Source: a virus. Taken from it: a stretch of DNA of 46,546 nucleotides. The position numbers and the translations under genes are program-made. The notes under the pieces were generated by a model. It had not been told where the DNA came from, searched no databases, and saw nothing but the letters and a program-made list of their open reading frames with translations. Positions 8,070 to 16,793 of this stretch are shown piece by piece. The first letter of the stretch is position 1. The number at the start of each line of letters is the position of its first letter. The DNA lies in IMG/VR virus record IMGVR_UViG_3300044816_000217, positions 1-46,546 of that record. One strand, written 5' to 3'.

Positions 8070-8276
8070 ATGCTCACCAACGTAAAACGCACCTACATGC
8101 TCGCCAACTACACGGTCGAGCTTCGCCCAAAAGGCTGGTTCTACTGGAAAAGTTATGGCGACAAGTCCGACGTAAAGGGACCGTACAGCTCCATTGCGTC
8201 CGTCACACTCATGATCGCCCGCCAACTAAAGCGGGAGATCACAAAGCGGGACGCGGTTCACGCCCTGCCTGAATGA
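8070..8276 (+). CDS. Small hypothetical protein
   Basis: 68 aa basic protein (NVKRTYMLANYTVELRPKGWFYWKSYG) that starts 3 nt after the DUF932-like gene and is probably in its operon. The beta-hairpin followed by a helix resembles many small phage proteins, but I recognise no family. Confidence 0.6.
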   Translation: MLTNVKRTYMLANYTVELRPKGWFYWKSYGDKSDVKGPYSSIASVTLMIARQLKREITKRDAVHALPE

Positions 8277-8444
8277 AGCCGAAAGGCCAAGAGGAGAGCC
8301 ACAGTTCGATAGGCTGTCCATCCGCGCCCACCTAGGCGTTGCAGATCAATCTCCAGCAGGTACGAGAGCTGCACGGGGCACGTCGGTATATCCTGTCGGG
8401 CGGCATGATGTCGTCACGTCCTACCATGCGGAGCAAACTACACA

Positions 8445-8473
8445 CCCCGTCTTCTACAGGCGGGGTCTTTTTT
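8445..8473 (+). terminator. Intrinsic terminator
   Basis: CCCCG (8445-8449) and CGGGG (8461-8465) form a short GC stem with an 11-nt loop, followed by TCTTTTTT. The 170 bp upstream (8277-8444) contains no gene that I can support. Confidence 0.75.
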
Positions 8474-8475
8474 GG

Positions 8476-8484
8476 TGATAAAAT
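8476..8484 (+). promoter_or_regulatory. Extended -10 motif (TGATAAAAT)
   Basis: TG-A-TAAAAT follows the terminator directly, and the hexamer ends 6 nt before the GTG start at 8491. It would yield a leaderless or near-leaderless mRNA. No clear -35 is visible because the U-run occupies that position. Confidence 0.45.
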
Positions 8485-8490
8485 TGATGG

Positions 8491-8802
8491 GTGAAAGAGA
8501 CTCCTATTCAGTCAGCGATCTGCGACTACCTTGCACTCAAGCGGTACTTCTTTTGGCGGCAGAACACGGCGCCCACATTCGACAAGGCAGGCGGCTTCTA
8601 CCGTGCCATGCCTAAGCATTCGAAGAAGGGCGTGCCTGACATCATCGTCATCAAAGCCGGCCAGTTCATCGGCATTGAAGTGAAAACCGAGAAGGGGAAG
8701 CTCTCGCCCGAGCAAGTCGAGTTCGGCTCAGACTGCATCCTCAATGGCGGAATGTATCTGGTGGCGCGTAGTATTGACGACGTGCAGGCGGCGGGGCTGT
8801 GA
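8491..8802 (+). CDS. VRR-NUC domain nuclease
   Basis: 103 aa, the whole length of a minimal VRR-NUC domain. The catalytic PD-(D/E)xK core reads GVPDIIVIKAGQFIGIEVKTEKGKLSPEQ: D in PDI, then E and K in GIEVKTEKG. The N-terminal QSAICDYLAL...FWRQNTA is also typical. Stand-alone VRR-NUC proteins in phages are thought to resolve branched DNA during replication or packaging. The GTG start has no Shine-Dalgarno site but lies 6 nt after an extended -10. Confidence 0.9.
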   Translation: MKETPIQSAICDYLALKRYFFWRQNTAPTFDKAGGFYRAMPKHSKKGVPDIIVIKAGQFIGIEVKTEKGKLSPEQVEFGSDCILNGGMYLVARSIDDVQAAGL

Positions 8803-8806
8803 CCAT

Positions 8807-9283
8807 TCAGTTTATTGCCCCGATCGTCCCAACAGTTTGCAAAATAAATCCAAGTATTACGAGGAAGATGCCAAAGCGCATGGGCGGCCTCCATCGACTG
8901 TGTAAAGCAAGAGCCTTTTGGTCAATGGCCTCTCCTACTTCCTTCTCCCATCTAGCCACCAAATGCGGGATAAGGTCCGTCGGTTCGCGCGGGTCCATCG
9001 GCTTGAGCCCTACCTTCCGCCGTAGTGACTGAAGAGAGGAGATGTATTTCATTTCGACGGACAGAGCGACGAGTGGCTCATCGGTTCTGTTCCGATATGC
9101 CCAAAGACTAGAGATTAAATACGTCGTCGGCTTGTGCAGCACCGAATTTAACGACCGCCATCGATAGATGCGATATTCGGGCAACAGGTCCCAAGCCAAG
9201 ACTGCGAAACCGACTATATCCGAAACAAGACCAGCGACCGTTACCCAACCGAAGCTGATTTGTGTCCATGCAATGTTGAGCAA
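8807..9283 (-). CDS. Two-TM membrane protein
   Basis: 158 aa from a TTG at 9283 that follows AAGGGGGG at the right spacing; the frame is open back to another TTG at 9304. There is a hydrophobic segment near the N-terminus (GLVSDIVGFAVLAWDLL) and a second near the C-terminus (FGIFLVILGFILQTVGTIGAI), with a charged middle region. It is convergent with the VRR-NUC gene and opposite to its neighbours, like a moron. Function is not recognised. Confidence 0.7.
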   Translation of the reverse strand: MLNIAWTQISFGWVTVAGLVSDIVGFAVLAWDLLPEYRIYRWRSLNSVLHKPTTYLISSLWAYRNRTDEPLVALSVEMKYISSLQSLRRKVGLKPMDPREPTDLIPHLVARWEKEVGEAIDQKALALHSRWRPPMRFGIFLVILGFILQTVGTIGAIN

Positions 9284-9363
9284 GTCATCCCCCCTTGTTA
9301 TCAATCATCATAAATGACTGCAATTTAAACGCAAAGTTGGGGAAGGCATTTTGGGCCACTCTA

Positions 9364-9372
9364 TGCTACAAT
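9364..9372 (+). promoter_or_regulatory. Extended -10 promoter motif (TGCTACAAT)
   Basis: TGC-TACAAT lies 73 nt upstream of the coiled-coil secreted protein. No good -35 is seen at 16-18 nt. It would start the late region transcript. Confidence 0.4.
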
Positions 9373-9445
9373 TCCCAGATATAAGCTTGTCCGTTTGAGT
9401 GTGTGCCTCACTGACAAGCGGGGCACGCGTTCAAGCGCAAAGAAT

Positions 9446-9856
9446 ATGAGAATTAGGACAGTCATCGTTTCAGCAGCAGTACTTTGTTTAATCGCCCCAT
9501 CCTTCACAGCAGCGGCATTCGTGGACGCATCGGCCGCCGCAAAGGCTCAGGTATCCGGCCTCTCGCAGCAGCAGCTCGACAGCTTGAATACGAAGGTGTT
9601 CAGTGACGCCCATCTAACAGCGAAGATTATCGGCTTCGACCGTAGCGAGATCGATCAGATCAAGGCGGAGCTTCAAGCATTGCGGAGCGAGAACGCCCAG
9701 CTCAGAGCCCAAGCCAGCTGGCAATCCGTAGGAGCGCCGCCAGCATCATCACTTGAGGCACGTGTGAGCGCGTTGGAGGGTAGCTTCAGCGCATTGCAGG
9801 GAACGCTCGTGACCGTTGTTCAAATGCTTACGAGCCTGCTTGCTAAGCTACAGTAG
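9446..9856 (+). CDS. Secreted or periplasmic coiled-coil protein
   Basis: 136 aa. Residues 1-24 (RIRTVIVSAAVLCLIAPSFTAAA) form a signal peptide. Residues about 65-85 (IDQIKAELQALRSENAQLRAQ) are a heptad coiled coil, and a second helix (LEARVSALEGSFSALQGTLVTVVQML) is also heptad-patterned. The oligomeric periplasmic product might be a spanin-like or envelope factor, but this is only inference. The frame is open upstream, but the ATG at 9446 gives the complete signal peptide. Confidence 0.7.
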   Translation: MRIRTVIVSAAVLCLIAPSFTAAAFVDASAAAKAQVSGLSQQQLDSLNTKVFSDAHLTAKIIGFDRSEIDQIKAELQALRSENAQLRAQASWQSVGAPPASSLEARVSALEGSFSALQGTLVTVVQMLTSLLAKLQ

Positions 9857-9860
9857 GCGT

Positions 9861-9968
9861 ATGAAGGAACGCATCTACAAGATTCTGACGTTGGTCGGAT
9901 ATATCGCGCTCATTGTCCTGATCGCCTACAATTTCAGTATTCTGTTTCATCACGCATCAATCGTATGA
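9861..9968 (+). CDS. Tiny single-TM protein (35 aa)
   Basis: 35 aa: a basic N-terminus (MKERIYK), one transmembrane helix (ILTLVGYIALIVLIAYNFSIL), and a short C-tail. TACAGT ends 6 nt upstream of the ATG and there is no Shine-Dalgarno site. The stop overlaps the next gene as ATGA. Function is unknown. Confidence 0.6.
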   Translation: MKERIYKILTLVGYIALIVLIAYNFSILFHHASIV

Positions 9969-10252
9969 GCCTCGACTATGCACTAGCGAAGGAGTTGAAG
10001 GACGCGGGGTTTCCCCTCAAGCAAGTTCCTGACGTTGTGATGGGTGGGCCGTTCAACAAAATTGATAATAAATTCTTTTATGACCCAACCCTCTCCGAAC
10101 TCATAGAGGCGGGTGGGGACATGTTTGGCCTAGTGCAAAGGAAGTCAAACTGGATTGCGATGTCCGCAGATGCGATTTTCTATCGCGCAGGCTCCACCCC
10201 TGAAGAAGCCGTAGCCCGCCTGTGGCTCGCCCTGCATCAAAGCAGTGCGTGA
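9965..10252 (+). CDS. Hypothetical phage protein
   Basis: 95 aa. The pattern LAKELKDAGFP...PTLSELIEAGGDMFGLV...TPEEAVARLWLALHQ is a common stand-alone phage protein type placed just before terminase genes. I cannot assign a function. It is coupled to the 35-aa membrane ORF by a 4-nt overlap. Confidence 0.75.
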   Translation: MSLDYALAKELKDAGFPLKQVPDVVMGGPFNKIDNKFFYDPTLSELIEAGGDMFGLVQRKSNWIAMSADAIFYRAGSTPEEAVARLWLALHQSSA

Positions 10253-10258
10253 TACAAT
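10250..10258 (+). promoter_or_regulatory. Extended -10 motif (TGATACAAT)
   Basis: TG-A-TACAAT, whose TGA is the stop codon of the preceding gene, ends 8 nt before ATG 10267 of the small terminase. No Shine-Dalgarno site lies between. Confidence 0.45.
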
Positions 10259-10266
10259 TGCCTGAT

Positions 10267-10866
10267 ATGGGCGCTCGCAAGAAGGACAAAGAGCCGAAGC
10301 CAGAACCACCGCTCAATCCCAAGCAGGAGCTGTTCTGCCGGTACTACGCTCAGAGCGGTGATTTCTTTGGTAACGCTACGCTGTCGTATGCGGAGGCCTA
10401 TGACTACGAACTGGAAACGTTATCCGATGAACCTGAGTACGCCCTTGATGCAGAGGGGAAGAGCTTCAGCATCCCGAATGAGTATGACCGTGCCTACAAG
10501 GTGTGCTCTGTCGAGGCCAATAGGCTCCTAGGAAATCCTAGAGTTCAGGCCCGCATCACGATTCTATTGAACGAGCTTTTAAAGGACACCGTCGTAGACA
10601 GTCAGCTTGCGAAGTTGATCATGCAGGATGGCGACAACACGAATAAGATCGCCGGCATCCGCGAATACAATAAGCTCCGTGGCCGCATCATCGACAAGTC
10701 ACAGGACGTGAGCCGCCTCCCATTTGGAGAGAGCGACCTATCCGCCGTGATCGCAACGCTCCCGCAGGAGCGCCAAGACTTTTTCTATGGAATCATCAAC
10801 CAGCTCATCGACGAAGCCGAGCTTCTCAGAAGCACTGGCGCGTCTGAAATCGGCTTCGCTCGGTAG
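10267..10866 (+). CDS. terS: Terminase small subunit
   Basis: 199 aa. LNPKQELFCRYYAQSGDFFGNATLSYAEAYDYE is the N-terminal helix-turn-helix signature of small terminase subunits (NPKQE.F...Y...G....A..AY..AY), followed by VEANRLLGNPRVQARI, also typical. It would bind pac/cos DNA and load the large subunit. A 40-residue acidic insertion interrupts the usual domain. The ATG at 10267 is preferred because it follows a -10-like motif. It overlaps terL by 80 nt in another frame. Confidence 0.85.
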   Translation: MGARKKDKEPKPEPPLNPKQELFCRYYAQSGDFFGNATLSYAEAYDYELETLSDEPEYALDAEGKSFSIPNEYDRAYKVCSVEANRLLGNPRVQARITILLNELLKDTVVDSQLAKLIMQDGDNTNKIAGIREYNKLRGRIIDKSQDVSRLPFGESDLSAVIATLPQERQDFFYGIINQLIDEAELLRSTGASEIGFAR

Positions 10867-12424
10867 CCCGACGGACATACGCCGCAGGTACGGGTCGAAA
10901 CCGATCAAGCTGCTTCGGTACATCGATCCGTCCATGCGCTTCCCCAAGAAGCTGCGTTTGATATTCGCCCTCATATGGCTTCGGCAGGACCAGCAGGGAC
11001 GGCTCGCTACCCGTTTTATCATCAAGGGACCGCGTGGAGGCGGCAAGTCGAAGATCCTCGGCGCCCTGGGCTTCGTGAATTGGTTCCTGCAACTCCGCAG
11101 CATCGTGGACATGGGCGGGTCGCTCCTACAGGCCCAAGGCGTCTACAATTACTTCGTCAGTCACATCTACGCGCAGCCGACCATCGTTGGTGCTCTTCCG
11201 AGCGAACCCACGATCAACAAGACCGAGAGCGACAAGGGCAATTACTTCAAGGCCGTTGCAGCGTCTCCGAAGGCGGTCCGCGGCCCTCACCCCGATCACC
11301 TCTACATCGACGAGGCGTGCGAGACGAAGGACCAGCTCATCCTCGACGCCATGCCGATGGTGAACACATCTCCGTTCTCACTCGTTGTCATGACCTCGAC
11401 CTTCCACAAAATCTTCGGCTACTTCCAAGAGACGTGGGACCGGGCGGAGGAGTTGGGCTGGGTCCGGCTGTCATGGGACAGCTTCGATGTGTGCCAGCAA
11501 TTCGATCCGGCCATCTGGGATGACCCACAGCTCCGTCGAGAGATACCCGACATCGACAAGCTAAAGGAACGCGCCGCCGGCAGGACCGGCGATCCCGAGG
11601 GCTGGATACCCGTTTCGAACATCATCCAGGCATGGCGCGAAAAAACGACCGTCGACTATTTCGACGTGGAGTACATGGGCTCTCGCCCCTCAGCAGAAGG
11701 CATGGTCAACGACCCTGAAGACGTGGACGCATGCGTGATCGACGAGTTCGGCGAGTATGCCTATCGGACAGGGTCAGATACGGCAGGCGGTCTCGACTGG
11801 GGCTTCGCGGGCATGACCTCATGGACACCGTTGATGGCCCACAAGGACAACATCAAGGTGGAGTTGGGCGGGCGCACATGGAGCCAGGTCCGAAGTGGCG
11901 TCATCATTGCGGACATTGTGTCCGATGTCCTTAAGTACCGCATGTCCGTTATCCATGCGGATGCTTCACACCCTTTCGAAAATGCCGATCTCCGGGCAGC
12001 CATTAAGACCGCGATAGCTGCGCTCCCCCAGCGGGAGCAATTCAGGTGTGCGGTTGTAGAGGTGCCGTTCGGCCGTCCGGTTCAGGTCGCAGCCAATGAG
12101 AAGAGCGATAAGAAGCGGGAGCTATCCAAGAACCTTGGCACTGAGAAGGAAGTGATGCTCGGCAACTACCGCGCCTACTTCTCGCGCCGGCTCATGCGCA
12201 TCCTGCGGGAATGCAAGACCGCTATCTGGCAACACAAGCGATACCGATATCAGAAGGGCAGCGACAAGCCCGTGAAAGAGGACGACCACATTCCCGATTC
12301 CACGATGCTTGCGCTTCGCAAATGGATGCTCGGGAAACAGACAGCATCATTGCCCGATGAAAAGAAGTCGACGAAGCGCGCGGAGTCCACAGTCACAGGC
12401 GGCTTGATGGAAGAACAGTTCTGA
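10787..12424 (+). CDS. terL: Terminase large subunit
   Basis: 545 aa DNA-packaging motor. Walker A is KGPRGGGKS (80-88) and Walker B is LYIDE (172-176), with coupling motif VVMTST after it. The nuclease domain shows GGLDWGFAGMT (metal-binding D), VIHADASH and DDHIPDSTMLAL near the C-terminus. It is slightly longer than usual because of the N-terminal extension overlapping terS; an internal start at MRFPKKL is possible. The start has no Shine-Dalgarno site and has T at -1 (CTATG). Confidence 0.92.
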   Translation: MESSTSSSTKPSFSEALARLKSASLGSPTDIRRRYGSKPIKLLRYIDPSMRFPKKLRLIFALIWLRQDQQGRLATRFIIKGPRGGGKSKILGALGFVNWFLQLRSIVDMGGSLLQAQGVYNYFVSHIYAQPTIVGALPSEPTINKTESDKGNYFKAVAASPKAVRGPHPDHLYIDEACETKDQLILDAMPMVNTSPFSLVVMTSTFHKIFGYFQETWDRAEELGWVRLSWDSFDVCQQFDPAIWDDPQLRREIPDIDKLKERAAGRTGDPEGWIPVSNIIQAWREKTTVDYFDVEYMGSRPSAEGMVNDPEDVDACVIDEFGEYAYRTGSDTAGGLDWGFAGMTSWTPLMAHKDNIKVELGGRTWSQVRSGVIIADIVSDVLKYRMSVIHADASHPFENADLRAAIKTAIAALPQREQFRCAVVEVPFGRPVQVAANEKSDKKRELSKNLGTEKEVMLGNYRAYFSRRLMRILRECKTAIWQHKRYRYQKGSDKPVKEDDHIPDSTMLALRKWMLGKQTASLPDEKKSTKRAESTVTGGLMEEQF

Positions 12425-12432
12425 GCGTGGTG

Positions 12433-12438
12433 TATGAT
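12433..12438 (+). promoter_or_regulatory. -10-like hexamer before the portal gene
   Basis: TATGAT, with TG immediately upstream, ends exactly 6 nt before ATG 12445, and no Shine-Dalgarno sequence is present. Confidence 0.4.
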
Positions 12439-12444
12439 TAGCGC

Positions 12445-14634
12445 ATGAATTTCTTTGGCGTGGAGATCGGTTTCACGCGAAACGCAGCCGAACCTAACTC
12501 GGTCACCACTTCGAAGTTGAAGAAGGGTCTTGAGATCGGCGACAGCGGCACACGTATTCTCAACGGTGTCATCAGCGAAGAATACAATCCGAAGCTCACC
12601 GACATTAAAGGCATCGCGATCTACGACGAGATGCGGAAGTCGGATGGTACGGTCAAGGCCGCCGTTCTCGCCGTCACGCTTCCGATCCGCTCAGCAGAAT
12701 GGTTCATCAAACCGGCCAGCGAGGACGCGGAGGACCAGAAGATCGCCGACTTTGTGACGGCGTCTCTGTTCGAACACGACGACATCAGCTTCGCTGACTT
12801 CCTGAGGGAAGCGCTTCTCTCACTCATATTCGGCGTGATGGTATTCGAGAAGGTCTTCGCTACTCGCGAAATGGAGGGCGGCACCAAGATTGTATGGAGC
12901 AGGCTCGCAACGCGTCTTCCTCGATCGATCCAGAAATGGGCCATCGCGGACGGCAAGCCCGGCATCACTCAGAATAAAGCAGACGGCGCACCCGTCGAAA
13001 TTCCGATGGAGAAGCTGATCGTCATTGTCCATGAGAAGGAAGGTGACAACTGGTGGGGCACATCCATCCTGCGGGCCGCCTACAAGCATTGGTTCATCAA
13101 GAACACTTTTTACAAGATCGACGCCATCGCCTTTGAGCGACAGGGCCTCGGCGTTCCGAAGGGCAAGCTTCCCGAAGGCTACACCGAGAACGATCGCTCC
13201 AAGATGGAGACGATCCTCAAGAACATGCGGGCCAACTCGCAGGCCTACATCATTCAGCCTGAAGGCTTCGAGGTTGATTTCATGGACATGATGGCGCGCA
13301 CCACGCGCGATCCGAATGCGTCCATCGCCCACCATAATCGCGAAATCATGAAATCGGTCCTGGCTCAGTTTCTTGAGCTGGGGTCAACCGATGCGGGCGG
13401 CACGGGCGGCTCACGCGCCCTGTCCGAAGATCACTCAGACCTTTTCCTACAGTCCATCGAGGCAATCGCCCGATCATTTGCGACCGCATTCAACAAGCAG
13501 GCCATCAAGCAGCTCGTCGATCTCAATTTCGATAATGTAAAAAAGTACCCCGAGCTAGACTTCGAAGGCATCACCTCCGCAGACGTGGCGGCTCTGGCAG
13601 AGGCATATGAGAAGCTGGTCCGCAGCAACGGATTGACCGCTCAGGAAGCCGACGAGGACTACTTCCGAGAACTCCTTGCCATGCCGGAGTACGACGAGAC
13701 CGGGAAGCGCGAGAAGCCGCAGCCGACGCCTCAGCCAGGTCTCGACCCGGACAAGATGAGCGAGCACCGGTACACACCTCTAAAAAAAAACTTCGCAGAA
13801 GGATTTAAGGCGTTCCGTAAACTGACGTTCGCCGAAGGAAAGGTCAATTTCGACAGTCTCAACGACAAAATGGACGAGCTGGAGGGCCAGTTCGACAGTG
13901 AGACCAAGGCACTCCTACAAGAAGCACGGCAGACGTATATGGCCACCTTCACGAAGGCTGCCCATGCCGGCGACACGAAGGCCATCAAGGACGCCACCTT
14001 GAAGGTTCAGGATGCATACGCGCGCATCATCAAGAACTCTCTGAAAAGCGCGTTTGAATTCGGTAAGAACAATGCCGCTAAGGAGATCGGAGCGAACGCC
14101 CCGGCAAATCCGGCCGAGGTGCTACGCCGTATCGACATCCAATCTGCGGCCATTGCCGATGCCCAAATCGCCGAGATCGTAACGGACAGCAAGAACGCCT
14201 ACGTGGAGGCCCTATCGAAGGGCAACTCCGTCACCGCTGCGCTCGCAGCCGCCGATGCAGCCGCCGATGCTGCGATTACTACCCTAACCAGAGACGCATC
14301 AAGCATCCTCACCGCTGGTTATATAAACCATGGCCGGGACACCGTCTTCGACCGGAATGCCGATGACATTTATGCCTTGCAGCGTTCCGAACTTTTAGAT
14401 GCTCGCACCTGCCCCTACTGCGAATCGATCGATGGCCGGATCGTCGAGAAGGACGATGATTTCGGACGCAATACGATCTTCCACTCCGGGTGCCGTGGTA
14501 TTTGGGTTGCCATTCTGAAGGACGAGGAGGAGCTGCCACGCATCGACGGCATTCCGCAGACGTTAAGAGACAGATTCGGCGACGCGGTCAACGATCTCAT
14601 TCAGCCGAAGAAACCAACGCGGAAACGCCACTGA
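12445..14634 (+). CDS. Portal protein fused to MuF-type head morphogenesis domain
   Basis: 729 aa. Residues about 1-430 are a DUF935/Mu gp29-type portal (IYDEMRKSDGTVKAAVLAVTLPIRSAEWFI; AYIIQPEGFEVDFMD; LELGSTDAGGTGGSRALS). After a proline-rich linker (EKPQPTPQPGLDPDK) and a helical middle, residues about 640-700 carry the SPP1 gp7/Mu gpF signature: ELLDARTCPYCESIDGRIV...IFHSGCRGIW, with a CPYC...C pattern. In most phages these are two adjacent genes. The fusion makes the minor head protein part of the portal ring. Confidence 0.9.
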   Translation: MNFFGVEIGFTRNAAEPNSVTTSKLKKGLEIGDSGTRILNGVISEEYNPKLTDIKGIAIYDEMRKSDGTVKAAVLAVTLPIRSAEWFIKPASEDAEDQKIADFVTASLFEHDDISFADFLREALLSLIFGVMVFEKVFATREMEGGTKIVWSRLATRLPRSIQKWAIADGKPGITQNKADGAPVEIPMEKLIVIVHEKEGDNWWGTSILRAAYKHWFIKNTFYKIDAIAFERQGLGVPKGKLPEGYTENDRSKMETILKNMRANSQAYIIQPEGFEVDFMDMMARTTRDPNASIAHHNREIMKSVLAQFLELGSTDAGGTGGSRALSEDHSDLFLQSIEAIARSFATAFNKQAIKQLVDLNFDNVKKYPELDFEGITSADVAALAEAYEKLVRSNGLTAQEADEDYFRELLAMPEYDETGKREKPQPTPQPGLDPDKMSEHRYTPLKKNFAEGFKAFRKLTFAEGKVNFDSLNDKMDELEGQFDSETKALLQEARQTYMATFTKAAHAGDTKAIKDATLKVQDAYARIIKNSLKSAFEFGKNNAAKEIGANAPANPAEVLRRIDIQSAAIADAQIAEIVTDSKNAYVEALSKGNSVTAALAAADAAADAAITTLTRDASSILTAGYINHGRDTVFDRNADDIYALQRSELLDARTCPYCESIDGRIVEKDDDFGRNTIFHSGCRGIWVAILKDEEELPRIDGIPQTLRDRFGDAVNDLIQPKKPTRKRH

Positions 14635-15484
14635 ACATGACTCTGGCGTAAATGCCATTCACCAGCGCATTCGCTATTTCGGACGCACCTGTTACGTATT
14701 CCTTGCTGAAGACTTCTAACTTGACCCCATCCTTATCGAAGCCATTTCGATGGACACAGTCGTGGCGGTACTCGACTGCCTTGAATAAATCGTTTTTTCT
14801 CTCGCCTAGAACTTCGAAAACGTCCACACCCAAAACGTTCTTGTACATCACATGCACTTTAGCGATGTTGTGGTATAGAACCGAGCGTAAATAGCTCCGG
14901 ATTTCCTTATTCACCAGATCAGGGTCGGCATTGACCTCCGAGAGTCCGAACCGCCGTCCGGCAAGCTCGGTGTCAAATTGCAACAGCTTCTTTTTCTTTT
15001 CTTCGTCTTTCATCACGGCATTGATGAACGTATCTCCTAAGAACGCTTCGAGCGCCCCGATCAAGTGAGCGAAAACCATCCTGTTGATGAGATGCGTGCC
15101 GTCCCCGCCCGATGAATTCAATAACTCTATCGCTTGGTCGTGAGACGCCGTGAATATCCAATACGGATTGTCCGGCGGCTCGTAGTCTGCATCCCAGCCC
15201 TCGTCATCCTCATCAGAAGGCTCGTAATAGGCGAGTTCCGTCTCAATCGTTGTGTCAGGATAATCGTCCAACGTTATTTCACACGAGCTAGCGCTGTTGG
15301 AGCAGAAGGCCGGAAAGCCCGCCTTGCATTTCGGACATTGGACATCTGTTTGGTCTTCCGACCCCGCGTCCGACGCCCGTTCGGCGGACCAGTTGGGCTC
15401 TGGTACATCCACCTCAGTTGAAACCTGCGCCTTGCAGGCGGGGCAGGTGAACCGTACCCGGCACATAAACCTTTGCAATGACAT
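14597..15484 (-). CDS. Zinc-ribbon plus HEPN-type putative ribonuclease (antisense moron)
   Basis: 295 aa on the opposite strand between portal and protease genes. The N-terminus has CPAC and CPKC knuckles (zinc ribbon), then an acidic linker (DEDDEGWDADYEPPDN). The helical C-terminal region (about 125-295) contains EYRHDCVHRNG. R240-x4-H245 matches the catalytic RxxxxH motif of HEPN toxin and defence nucleases, and the helix HLIGALEAFLGDTF before it is HEPN-like. HEPN RNases often abort infection by cleaving tRNA or mRNA. A role against superinfecting phages is inference. The gene overlaps the 3' end of the portal gene by 38 nt. Confidence 0.7.
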   Translation of the reverse strand: MSLQRFMCRVRFTCPACKAQVSTEVDVPEPNWSAERASDAGSEDQTDVQCPKCKAGFPAFCSNSASSCEITLDDYPDTTIETELAYYEPSDEDDEGWDADYEPPDNPYWIFTASHDQAIELLNSSGGDGTHLINRMVFAHLIGALEAFLGDTFINAVMKDEEKKKKLLQFDTELAGRRFGLSEVNADPDLVNKEIRSYLRSVLYHNIAKVHVMYKNVLGVDVFEVLGERKNDLFKAVEYRHDCVHRNGFDKDGVKLEVFSKEYVTGASEIANALVNGIYARVMFSGVSALVSSAE

Positions 15485-15541
15485 AACCGTTTATCCCCAA
15501 ACCTGAAGCGCCATTGCCGGAGCGGCCCTTCGTACATGCTG

Positions 15542-15547
15542 TATCAT
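15542..15547 (+). promoter_or_regulatory. -10-like hexamer before the protease/scaffold gene
   Basis: TATCAT, preceded by TG, ends exactly 6 nt before ATG 15554. It restarts late transcription downstream of the antisense HEPN gene. Confidence 0.4.
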
Positions 15548-15553
15548 TGCAGC

Positions 15554-16774
15554 ATGAAGCAAGGAGCACGTGATAGCCATCAGCGAATCGCGTTTGTCCA
15601 ACTCTTCGGAGAAGGCGCTTCCTTTGCGGAACAGACGGAGATCCAAGTCGTCCCCACGGGCGAATGGAGTCATCCGGTGTACGGCGAGATGGAAATCACG
15701 CCCGACCACATCGCGGAGTTCGTTCAGAACTTCAAAGATAAGGTTAGGCTCGATATCCCGATCACCGCGGGGCACGATAACGGCGGGGGCGGCGGAGAGT
15801 TGCGCGCTATCGGTTGGTTCAGGGAACTGATCGACAGAGGCGTCAAAGGTCTCTCTGCGTTCGTGGAATGGACAGACGAGGGCAAGCAACTCATTGCGAG
15901 CGGCGCCTTCAAGTACTTCTCTCCCGAGTTTTATGAGGAGTACTCAGACCCACAGACCGGCGAGAAACGCGGTCACGTGCTGGTAGGCGGGGCGCTTACG
16001 AACAAGCCCTACTTCAAGGAATTGAAGCCAGTGGCGGCGTTCAGCGAGCCCGACATTATGAGACAATTTACAGACGATATGAATTTGAAAGACATTCTTT
16101 CCAAAAAGCCTGCCGATCTCTCCGCTGAGGAGAAGGCGTTCGTGCAGGAGCACAAATCGGAACTTGATGCCTCTCAGACAGAGGATTTCAAGAGTGTTCT
16201 CGAAGAACCGACGGATGAGACCAAGGACGCACCAAAAGACGAACCGAAGGACGCTCCGAAGGATGAGCCTGCGCCGAAGGACGATAAAGTCGACGCGAGC
16301 GAAAAGGGCAAGTTTATCCAGATGTCCGAAGCGGAAGCGACGGCACTTCGCACAGCGGCCAATCAGGGCGCGAAGGCGTTTGCCGAAGTCGAGAGGATGA
16401 AGATCAACGACGAGGTGAAGAAGCTTGTCTTCTCAGCAGGAAATGCGGAGAGCCGCATCCTGCCGAAGCAACAGGACGCGACAGTCGCTCTTATGCTCTC
16501 CATGTCGGAGGCGCAGCGCAAGGACTTCCGCACTTTCCTCACGGGCCTTCCTAAGCTCGATCAGAAGCTCTTCTCCGAAATCGGCGATGACGGCAAGGAC
16601 CGTGACGGATCAGTCGAAAGCATCTTCAGCGAGATCAAATCTCTCGCAGATGCCAAAATCGTTGCCTCAGCAGGCAAGCTCGACTTCGCTCGGGCACTCG
16701 TCCAGGTCTACTCGGAAAAGCCGGAGCTTAAGACCGCTTACGAGAACGCGCTCGCTCAGAACGTAGCAGCTTAG
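15554..16774 (+). CDS. Phage I-like prohead protease/scaffold protein
   Basis: 406 aa. Residues about 10-170 (IQVVPTGEWSHPVYGEMEITPDHIAEFVQNF; IPITAGHDNGGGGGELRAIGWFREL; FSPEFYEEY) are the Mu gpI-like protease domain that matures the prohead. The middle (about 205-245) is a charged low-complexity linker built of repeated DAPKDEP units. The C-terminal third is helical and probably acts as scaffold. The ATG at 15554 is chosen over an upstream in-frame start because of its -10 spacing. It precedes decoration and capsid genes as expected. Confidence 0.85.
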   Translation: MKQGARDSHQRIAFVQLFGEGASFAEQTEIQVVPTGEWSHPVYGEMEITPDHIAEFVQNFKDKVRLDIPITAGHDNGGGGGELRAIGWFRELIDRGVKGLSAFVEWTDEGKQLIASGAFKYFSPEFYEEYSDPQTGEKRGHVLVGGALTNKPYFKELKPVAAFSEPDIMRQFTDDMNLKDILSKKPADLSAEEKAFVQEHKSELDASQTEDFKSVLEEPTDETKDAPKDEPKDAPKDEPAPKDDKVDASEKGKFIQMSEAEATALRTAANQGAKAFAEVERMKINDEVKKLVFSAGNAESRILPKQQDATVALMLSMSEAQRKDFRTFLTGLPKLDQKLFSEIGDDGKDRDGSVESIFSEIKSLADAKIVASAGKLDFARALVQVYSEKPELKTAYENALAQNVAA

Positions 16775-16793
16775 TCACTAATCACTTCCATTT

